From positions 1 through 40,122 of the forward strand of contig NZ_VIKX01000326.1 in the NCBI RefSeq assembly GCF_009711935.1: DNA of 40,122 nucleotides. The letters run 5' to 3'. A program made the translations under genes and the position numbers. The notes under the pieces were generated by a model that saw only the letters and a list, made by a program, of their open reading frames with translations, made no database searches and was not told the DNA's origin. This document shows positions 34,397 to 40,122 of this stretch, piece after piece. Position 1 is the first letter of the stretch. Each line of letters starts with the position of its first letter. This DNA is from Dolichospermum sp. UHCC 0259 (GTDB lineage Bacteria > Cyanobacteriota > Cyanobacteriia > Cyanobacteriales > Nostocaceae).

Positions 34397-34852
34397 CTAA
34401 AAAAACTTCAAAGAATCTAATCTTCCCAGAATAGTCATATCTTCAGCATCTAATTCTACGGGAATACCACTGCGAATTAGTTCCGAAAAATCCTCATTAG
34501 GGACCATAATTGTTAAGGCATAAAGACGATTTTCACCAGTATTTCTAATTAAATGTGTTCCCGTTGGTGGTACTAATAAACTATCTCCAGCTTTGATATT
34601 TACTTTTTTTCCATCACAAATTGCAATGCCCTCTCCTTTGAGGATAAAAAACATTTCTACAGCCCATTGATGCCGATTTGGTGGTGTTTGTCCACCGACA
34701 TCAAAGATTTCTATGCAACAAGTTAAAGAGGTATTTGCACTTGTAGAATCAAAGATAATTGCTAATCGGTTAGAGTCATGGGGACTAATCCGATATGCTT
34801 GATAATCTTTTGGAGATTTGACAACTGGAATGACACAACGAGTAGCGTACAT
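34397..34852 (-). CDS. Cupin-domain protein
   Basis: 151 residues forming one cupin barrel. Motif 1 is in NRHQWAVEMFFILKGEGIAI (His, Glu and a Gly-rich turn) and motif 2 in AGDSLLVPPTGTHLIRNTGE (His); the second His of a classical H-X-H is replaced, so metal binding may be weaker. Small cupins serve as isomerases, dioxygenases or ligand-binding accessories. It lies 60 bp downstream of the RutB-like hydrolase on the same strand, which suggests a shared pathway. Between the two genes is a GGTAATGGGTGATT repeat. Confidence 0.8.
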   Translation of the reverse strand: MYATRCVIPVVKSPKDYQAYRISPHDSNRLAIIFDSTSANTSLTCCIEIFDVGGQTPPNRHQWAVEMFFILKGEGIAICDGKKVNIKAGDSLLVPPTGTHLIRNTGENRLYALTIMVPNEDFSELIRSGIPVELDAEDMTILGRLDSLKFF

Positions 34853-34912
34853 ATTTGGTAATGGGTAATGGGTGATTGGTAATGGGTGATTGGTGTTTTT
34901 ATTCCAATTAAA

Positions 34913-35683
34913 TTAATGATGAATTGCGGTTAAAATTGCCGAAGAATCTGTTACAAAACCGAAACATTGTTGGACATTATATAAAGTTGCTAACCAACAA
35001 TATTCCGGTGAAGTTGTTGCCGTACAATCCTTGACTAAAATACAGTCATATCCTAAAAAATTGGCATCACACAAAGTTGATAAAACACATTGATCAGCAT
35101 TTACACCAGCAAATAAGATTGTAGTTATACCCAAATTTCGCAAAATACTGTCCAAAGGTGTATCCCAAAATCCACTCATACGATACTTATCAACCTGGAT
35201 GTCTTCTGGTAGCTGTTCTAGTTCGTCCACCACAGCAGCAGCCCAACTGCCCTGCATTAGCACCTGAGAACCGTTGCTGGGCAAGGGATCACCTAATCCG
35301 ACACCTGCCCCTGTGGGATTGTATACGTGCAATAAACCGGCGCTGATATTGAGTAAATCTGGACGATTTCCCCAATTTAGCCAAATTACAGGTATATCAG
35401 CAGCCCGCAGTGGTGGTAATAATTGTTGTAGAGGGGCAATTGGTTGACGGGCAGGGGTAACATCTACACCAATGTGTGCTAACCAACCATCAGAATGACA
35501 AAAATCGTTTTGCATATCAATGACAATGATAGCAACTTTGGATAAGTCGCAACGCAGGGTTTTAGTTTCTGTTGCTAAAATGGCTGGTTGTGGAGTCTTT
35601 TGAGGGCGAGTAATATCTGCAAATGTCTGATTTACTTGCCAGTTATTTGGTGCAAATCCTAATTTCTGAGTGGGTAGGTTCAT
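34913..35683 (-). CDS. Isochorismatase-fold cysteine hydrolase, RutB-like
   Basis: 256 residues. The catalytic triad of the family is visible: D56 in AIIVIDMQNDF, K166 in DKYRMSGFWDTPLDSIL, and C199 in GVNADQCVLSTLCDANFLGY. The segment around the Lys and Cys resembles RutB (ureidoacrylate amidohydrolase) more than isochorismatase or nicotinamidase, so a ureido- or carbamoyl-amide substrate is likely; biuret or carbamoyl-amino acids are alternatives. The start is the ATG at 35683; a TTG three codons upstream is also possible. It diverges from the amidohydrolase gene across an 82-bp promoter region and is followed by a cupin. Confidence 0.85.
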   Translation of the reverse strand: MNLPTQKLGFAPNNWQVNQTFADITRPQKTPQPAILATETKTLRCDLSKVAIIVIDMQNDFCHSDGWLAHIGVDVTPARQPIAPLQQLLPPLRAADIPVIWLNWGNRPDLLNISAGLLHVYNPTGAGVGLGDPLPSNGSQVLMQGSWAAAVVDELEQLPEDIQVDKYRMSGFWDTPLDSILRNLGITTILFAGVNADQCVLSTLCDANFLGYDCILVKDCTATTSPEYCWLATLYNVQQCFGFVTDSSAILTAIHH

Positions 35684-35765
35684 AAATGCCAATTCTCGAT
35701 ATCGTTTTTTACGTTGTAGCTTAAAATTATGTTAGTGGATCAATTACTTAATTAAGGTTAAAATT

Positions 35766-37166
35766 ATGGAATTTACAATTAAGAATACTTTAATTAGCGT
35801 TGCCGATAGTTATGTAACTACAGATGTACAGGTTGTAGATGGTAAAATCACCGCTATTACCCCTAATTTAGAAATAATTGGTACAGAAATTAATGGGGAG
35901 AACAAACTGCTGCTTCCTGGTTTTTTTAATGCCCACACCCATTCTTCGGAAATGTGGCAACGAGGAGTAATTCCTCCTTTACCTCTTGAATTATGGTTAG
36001 CACATTTATATGATTTCACTCCTTTAAATACAGAACAAGTTTATCTTAGTGCTTTGGGAACAGCAGTTGAAACTTTACTTTCTGGGGGAACAAGTGTAGT
36101 AGATCATTTAGTATTAATTCCTGGACAGGAATTAGAAACTATTGCTACAGCCGTCCGTGCTTATCAAGAAGTAGGCATCCGGGCTTTTATTGCCCCTCTC
36201 ATTCAAGATGAATCTTTGAATATGGGCATACCTAATGGAGAATCACAAGCAAATCATGAACCTTATTTTCGTTCGCTGGGGGAAACTTTAGCCATTATTG
36301 AAACTGCGGTAAAACAATTTCATCAACCAGAGGCAGGAATTAGTATTTTAGTTGCCCCGACGGGTATTCAGCTATGCAGTGATGATTTATTTAACGGATG
36401 TATTTCATTAAGTAACAAGTATGATATTTGTCGTCATACCCATTTATTAGAAACTAAAGCCCAGGAAAAACTGGCTGAAGAAAAATATGGTTGCAGTGCG
36501 GTTCAACATTTACAGGAAATTGGTTTTTTGAACAGTTGCACAACTTTAGCCCATTGTGTATGGTTAAAGGAATCTGATATTAATATTCTTGCCCAAACAC
36601 AATCTACAGTCGTTCACAATCCTTTAAGTAACCTCCGTTTAGGCAGTGGTATTGCCCCAATTATCAAATACATTCAAGCGGGAGTTAATGTAACGTTTGG
36701 TTGTGATGGTGCTTCTAGTAATGACTCCCAAGATTTGTTGGAAGCTATTAAAATTGGTTCGATTTTACATAATCTGACAGAACCAGATTATCAATACTGG
36801 ATTACACCCCGTCAATCTGTAGAAATGGCATCTTTAGGGGGTGCAAAAGGTTTAAATGTAGAAGATGAACTTGGTTCTCTTACTGTTGGTAAAAAAGCTG
36901 ATTTAGTTTTATATGATCTCAATAATTTATCATTACTTCCCCGCACAGATCCCATTGGTTTATTAGTTTTAGGTCGTCCGGTTAATGTTGTTAATAGTGC
37001 TTGGGTGAATGGTAAGCAAATTATTAGTAATGGAGAAATTACTACAATTAATATTGATGAACTGCGACAAGAAATATTTAACCGAAGTCACTGGGAAACA
37101 CAGCCTAAATCAGCTAATGTAGATAAATTAGCACCTCGTTATCGGCAAGTTATGGGATTAGATTAA
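35766..37166 (+). CDS. Amidohydrolase-superfamily deaminase/chlorohydrolase-like enzyme
   Basis: 466 residues. Metal ligands of the ATZ/TRZ-type subgroup are in place: H57 and H59 in FFNAHTHSSEMW, H226 in CRHTHLLETK with E229, H263 in TLAHCVWL, H284 in STVVHNPLSNLRLGSG, and D314 in FGCDGASSND. The N- and C-terminal beta-sandwich ends with LTVGKKADLVLYDL and VNVVNSAWVNGK. Members deaminate or dechlorinate nitrogen heterocycles (S-adenosylhomocysteine/methylthioadenosine, guanine, triazines). Its true substrate is unknown. The ATG at 35766 has only weak ribosome-site sequence. Divergent placement beside a RutB-like hydrolase suggests ring amine removal or opening followed by ureide cleavage. 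Confidence 0.87.
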   Translation: MEFTIKNTLISVADSYVTTDVQVVDGKITAITPNLEIIGTEINGENKLLLPGFFNAHTHSSEMWQRGVIPPLPLELWLAHLYDFTPLNTEQVYLSALGTAVETLLSGGTSVVDHLVLIPGQELETIATAVRAYQEVGIRAFIAPLIQDESLNMGIPNGESQANHEPYFRSLGETLAIIETAVKQFHQPEAGISILVAPTGIQLCSDDLFNGCISLSNKYDICRHTHLLETKAQEKLAEEKYGCSAVQHLQEIGFLNSCTTLAHCVWLKESDINILAQTQSTVVHNPLSNLRLGSGIAPIIKYIQAGVNVTFGCDGASSNDSQDLLEAIKIGSILHNLTEPDYQYWITPRQSVEMASLGGAKGLNVEDELGSLTVGKKADLVLYDLNNLSLLPRTDPIGLLVLGRPVNVVNSAWVNGKQIISNGEITTINIDELRQEIFNRSHWETQPKSANVDKLAPRYRQVMGLD

Positions 37167-37221
37167 TGCCTAAGCAACATAATAGAGGGGGGGGAAACCC
37201 CGCCCCTACAGAGCAATTTTA

Positions 37222-37240
37222 TCACCTACCTTGTAGGTGA
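37222..37240. terminator. Hairpin between convergent genes
   Basis: TCACCTAC-CTT-GTAGGTGA, a perfect 8-bp stem, lies between the amidohydrolase stop (37166) and the BON-protein stop (37262). A second GC-rich structure (GGGG...CCCC with CGCCCCTACA, 37185-37210) precedes it. Neither has a strong T-run, so they may be repeats acting as bidirectional stops. Confidence 0.5.
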
Positions 37241-37261
37241 GAGGGCTATGGAATCAACTAA

Positions 37262-37717
37262 CTAGGGTTTTTTATCGGTCTTTACACTAGCTTCTACCTT
37301 GACATTTTTTACGCCAGGTATTGCTTTAATAAGAGTTTCCGCCTGTGTGATTTCTTTTTGAGAAGTTGCTGTTCCTTTGAGGATAATTTCACCGTCTTTG
37401 TTGGTTACTTCTAACTTGTTTGCAGGTAAAGCTGCTTTCAGTTTTTTGCTAATTTCGGTTTTTAAGTCGGTTGTGGATTTAGAAGTTGCGGTAGGAGTTG
37501 TGGTGGGAGTTGGGGTAGAAGTTGTGGTAGGAGTTGCGGTGGGAGTTGTGGTAGAATTATCTGTGATTCTGGTGGTATCAGAAGCGGGTTGGGCTGGAAC
37601 AACGGGGGCTGTGGTGCTAGTACCAGTAGTTTCTGAACCTGTTTTTGGTGCTTCTTGACAAGCAACCATGCCAGCTACTAAAACGCTACTAACTAGAAAA
37701 GGAATGAGCTTTTTCAT
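37262..37717 (-). CDS. BON-domain lipoprotein
   Basis: 151 residues. A type II signal peptide (MKKLIPFLVSSVLVAGMVAC) gives a lipobox ending in Cys20. A long low-complexity Thr/Pro-rich linker follows (about 25-85; TPTPTT-type units). The C-terminus is one BON domain (LKAALPANKLEVTNKDGEII, then LKGTATSQKEITQAETLIKA and IPGVKNVKVEASV). BON domains bind membranes or envelope polymers, often under osmotic stress. The ATG at 37717 before the signal peptide has GGAAA 7 bp upstream; the frame 21 codons earlier lacks such support. Confidence 0.83.
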   Translation of the reverse strand: MKKLIPFLVSSVLVAGMVACQEAPKTGSETTGTSTTAPVVPAQPASDTTRITDNSTTTPTATPTTTSTPTPTTTPTATSKSTTDLKTEISKKLKAALPANKLEVTNKDGEIILKGTATSQKEITQAETLIKAIPGVKNVKVEASVKTDKKP

Positions 37718-38010
37718 GTTGATTTCCAAAGTTGGATACTTGAAGTGATGGATTTTACTGTGAGTGATACCCAGGAGCAAATCTTAAAAAAGAATTAAAT
37801 TTCTACAACCAAAAGTCATGAACCAAACATCCAGATAACTGACGAAGTGACAACTTTCCAATAACTAATTTAAAACGCTTTTATTGAAAAGAGCCAATTT
37901 AATTGTACTCATGGCTATCGAATATTAACGGTTTGATGCTCACAGGTAGCCACTATCTATATATTCTCTATCTTAAAGACTCAGCCGCATCTTTTTTGGG
38001 ATTGATAATT

Positions 38011-38122
38011 GGGGACTGGGGACTGGGGACTGGGGACTGGGGGAGTAGGGGGAGTTGGGGAAGTTGGGGAAGTTGGGGAAGTTGGGGGAATATTTCTTCC
38101 CAATGACAACTGACAACTGACA
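38011..38122 (+). repeat. Tandem G-rich repeats in the intergenic region before the kinase
   Basis: Four GGGGACT heptamers (38011-38038) run into about four GTTGGGGAA nonamers (38053-38089), then TGACAAC heptamers (38104-38122). The surrounding 37718-38261 interval (544 bp) shows no protein gene. The G-runs could form G-quadruplexes on the + strand, upstream of the kinase start. Confidence 0.75.
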
Positions 38123-38261
38123 AAGAGAGGATATTGCACCTTGAAGGTTCGGTTATACCACTTTCTATCTTGACCCCAATGACGATAATCTCGTGGATGT
38201 AGAGTGCAAATGTCTAATATAACCACCATTAGCTGCTGAAGCAATCAAGAGGTTAAAACCT

Positions 38262-39713
38262 GTGTACCAATGGATTTTGCCGAGTCTTAAGGAAGTTTTA
38301 TCTGAAAATCAATCTCCTGTCGCTGAGTGTTCTCCAGCTAAGGCGGAACAGCAATGGCGTGTGAGTTTGGCGGCTACGGAGAATTTGCTGTTGAAAACTT
38401 TAGCCACGAGTTTATCTGATGATACTCAAGGTTTGGTATTAGCTGCACCTGCACCTTTATTTAGTCACCCCCAAATAACACAACGATTACAAACGGTAAC
38501 TTTTACAGCTAGACCTTTTAATCCTTTGGCGTTGATGCCATTTATGATGCCGTCAGAAGTGGTGCAGGGTATAAATAATATAGAAAATATAGATACAAAT
38601 ATTTCCCATACTGCTACTTTTCAAGAATCTATTTTACCTTTGTTACCTGCTGATCCTCTGGGTGCGGAACAGTTTTGTTTGATATTTACAGATAAGTTTA
38701 GATTGGTTTTGGTTTTGGCGGAAGATGAGAATGGGAAGAAAAAGTTTTTGTTTTCTTTTGAATCAGCGGTTGTCCAAAGGGCTTGGGAATCTATAGGTGC
38801 TAGGGTGGTTTTGACTAATCCTGAATTGTTTGCTGAGTTAGATGTTAAGGTACAAAATTATCCTGTTGTTGCCCCAGATTATCAAGTTATAATTCAATTT
38901 AGTCAGTTATTACTGCAAGAGTTAACTATTCCGACAGAAAGTAATCCAGTTACGCATACTTCATCATTTGTTTGTTCATCTCCTCTACCGCCAAAGTCTT
39001 CATCTCGTTCTGATGTGGAATTGCTTCAAGCCTTTGCCCATGAGGTTCGCACTCCGTTAACGACTATTCGGATGATGACGCGATTATTATTAAAAAGGAA
39101 GGATTTACCTGTTAATGTGATCAGTCGTTTGGAGGTTATTGATCATGAATGTACTGAGCAAATTGACCGGATGGAGTTATTATTTAAGGCGGCAGAGTTA
39201 GAGAATTTATCACAACCTTCAAAATTTGCTAGTTCCCAATTATCACCGATGTGTTTGGATGAGGTTTTACAACAGAGTATTCCTCGTTGGCAATTGGCAG
39301 CAACTCGGCGGAATTTAACTTTAAATGTGGTTTTACCGAAGCAGTTGCCGACGGTGGTTAGTAATCCAGCGATGCTGGATAGGGTACTTACTGGTGTAAT
39401 TGAGAATTTTACCCGCAGTTTACCTCCTGGTAGTTGTATTCAGGTGCAGGTAATTCCTGCTGGTGATCAGTTAAAGTTGCAATTGTCTCCTCAGTTTGAT
39501 TGTCATGATCAAAGCTATGGGACAACGCCACCAATTCGCAAGTCGTTGGGTCAATTATTGATGTTTCAGCCGGAAACAGGGGCAATTAGTTTAAATATGG
39601 CGGCAACTAAGCATTTGTTTCAAGCAATTGGTGGGAAATTAATTGTGCGTCAACGTCCGCAAAATGGGGAAGTGTTGACTATTTTCTTACCTTTGGAAGT
39701 TAGAGGTATCTGA
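38262..39713 (+). CDS. Histidine kinase-like protein with degenerate ATP-binding domain
   Basis: 483 residues from a GTG at 38262 with GAGG 9 bp upstream. The N-terminal half (about 50-225) is a sensory region resembling a DICT-type domain (FCLIFTDKFRLVLVLAEDEN, FESAVVQRAWESIGARVV). A HisKA dimerisation helix follows with H260 in QAFAHEVRTPLTTIRMM. The HATPase_c part keeps an N-box (N382 in TGVIENFTRSLPPG), but the G1 Asp-X-Gly-X-Gly is absent (PQFDCHDQSYG in its place) and G2 reads TGAISLNMA. It is soluble, without transmembrane helices. No response regulator gene is adjacent. It may be a poor or non-ATP-dependent kinase, or a phosphatase or scaffold. Confidence 0.8.
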   Translation: MYQWILPSLKEVLSENQSPVAECSPAKAEQQWRVSLAATENLLLKTLATSLSDDTQGLVLAAPAPLFSHPQITQRLQTVTFTARPFNPLALMPFMMPSEVVQGINNIENIDTNISHTATFQESILPLLPADPLGAEQFCLIFTDKFRLVLVLAEDENGKKKFLFSFESAVVQRAWESIGARVVLTNPELFAELDVKVQNYPVVAPDYQVIIQFSQLLLQELTIPTESNPVTHTSSFVCSSPLPPKSSSRSDVELLQAFAHEVRTPLTTIRMMTRLLLKRKDLPVNVISRLEVIDHECTEQIDRMELLFKAAELENLSQPSKFASSQLSPMCLDEVLQQSIPRWQLAATRRNLTLNVVLPKQLPTVVSNPAMLDRVLTGVIENFTRSLPPGSCIQVQVIPAGDQLKLQLSPQFDCHDQSYGTTPPIRKSLGQLLMFQPETGAISLNMAATKHLFQAIGGKLIVRQRPQNGEVLTIFLPLEVRGI

Positions 39714-39756
39714 ATTTGTCTGTAATACAGCACTTCCCGGTGTTATGAGTTACAAT

Positions 39757-39840
39757 AACCCCTCCCCCTTCGGGTTCACCAGTCGCCTACGGTGGGAAAC
39801 CCGCCTACAGCGCTGGTTCACCGCAAGCGATGAGGGGGCT
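39757..39840 (+). repeat. Palindromic repeat with CCCCTCCCCC/GAGGGGG ends
   Basis: ACCCCTCCCCCTTCGGGTTC at one end and GATGAGGGGGCT at the other enclose a GTCGCCTACGGTGGGAAACC block and CGCTGGTTCACCGCAAGCG. This type of dispersed repeat is frequent in Nostocales. It begins about 40 bp after the kinase stop. Confidence 0.6.
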
Positions 39841-40122
39841 GAGATGTACCTGATAAAATCGGAAACTGAAATTTATTTCTGGGCGGGTGTGGAAGTCAAA
39901 CAAATAAAGCATCTGTAGCTTAATTTGAGACCAATGAGCATTGTGTTTTACCCCTACCGATAGAATCAATCAAACTATTAAGCCGTGTTGAGTATATCAA
40001 TTCAATTCTTGCTGATAGCTGAATGCTTACCATTTGTCTCAATTTACTGTTATATAGTATAATAACACTAGTGGTCTGTCAAGCAAAAAATTGTGAATTT
40101 GAGAGAGAATAGGGGGGCTATT
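39841..40122. other. Non-coding right edge
   Basis: 282 bp to the window end without a supported gene. The last 50 bp (ACTAGTGGTCTGTCAAGCAA and AATTTGAGAGAGAAT) look like an insertion-sequence end or a promoter region of the next gene, but nothing decisive is visible. Confidence 0.3.

Noticed and set aside
40060-40122. Possible insertion-sequence end at the right edge
   Set aside because: AGTGGTCTGTCAAGCAA looks IS-like, but no partner end or transposase is in the window.

Overview
The window reads as a filamentous, heterocyst-forming-type cyanobacterium (Nostocales; an Anabaena/Dolichospermum-like genome is my best guess). The basis is AT-rich DNA with many HIP1 octamers (GCGATCGC), heptamer STRR repeats (GGAGTCA/TGACTCC), many short palindromic or MITE-like repeats between genes, and cyanobacterial markers such as ycf46, a sucrose-phosphate phosphatase, glycolate dehydrogenase glcD and 4-hydroxyphenylpyruvate dioxygenase. 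The species call is inference; the genes themselves read clearly.

Layout. 1-860: the end of an IS5-type element that has cut through a hybrid histidine kinase/response regulator gene. 866-3300: a minus-strand pair, amino-acid permease plus PrpF-family isomerase. 3422-12227: a plastic region. A TPR gene, a small acidic protein gene and an Rpn/DUF4351 nuclease gene are followed by an AbrB/PIN toxin-antitoxin pair, sppA, ruvA, bioF and an FkbM methyltransferase. A second, collapsed copy of the same block then follows: TPR fragment, small-gene fragment, full Rpn paralogue, and only the last ~160 bp of bioF. 12404-19814: a small unknown, xseA, a NYN-domain RNase-like protein, an SDR, hppD, an SH3 protein and ycf46. 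20003-20774: toxin-antitoxin relics. 20903-27588: glcD, an unknown, a glycosyl-hydrolase-like secreted protein with a membrane partner, an NAD-dependent epimerase and a GNAT acetyltransferase, with several MITE-like inverted repeats between them. 27689-28570: a CRISPR array (10 repeats, 9 spacers, no cas genes in view) that reads on the minus strand, with a leader carrying three copies of a 13-bp motif. 28703-31451: hemE, an easily missed 38-residue membrane peptide, and corA. 31649-34263: a frameshifted gene, an atypical SDR and a secreted protein. 34397-37166: a cupin and a RutB-like cysteine hydrolase divergent from an amidohydrolase. 37262-39713: a BON-domain lipoprotein and a histidine kinase with a degenerate ATP-binding domain.

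How the genes relate. Most are unlinked housekeeping or metabolic genes, as is usual in cyanobacteria. Plausible functional units are the permease/PrpF pair, the AbrB/PIN module (ATGA overlap), sppA-ruvA-bioF (ATGA overlap, then 6 bp), the glycosyl-hydrolase/membrane pair (1-bp overlap), and the divergent RutB-like/amidohydrolase/cupin set, which looks like catabolism of a nitrogen-containing ring or ureido compound. The most unusual parts are the decayed tandem duplication around the Rpn genes, the CRISPR leader architecture, the tiny membrane peptide before corA, the NYN protein with a LOTUS-like tail, and the degenerate kinase.
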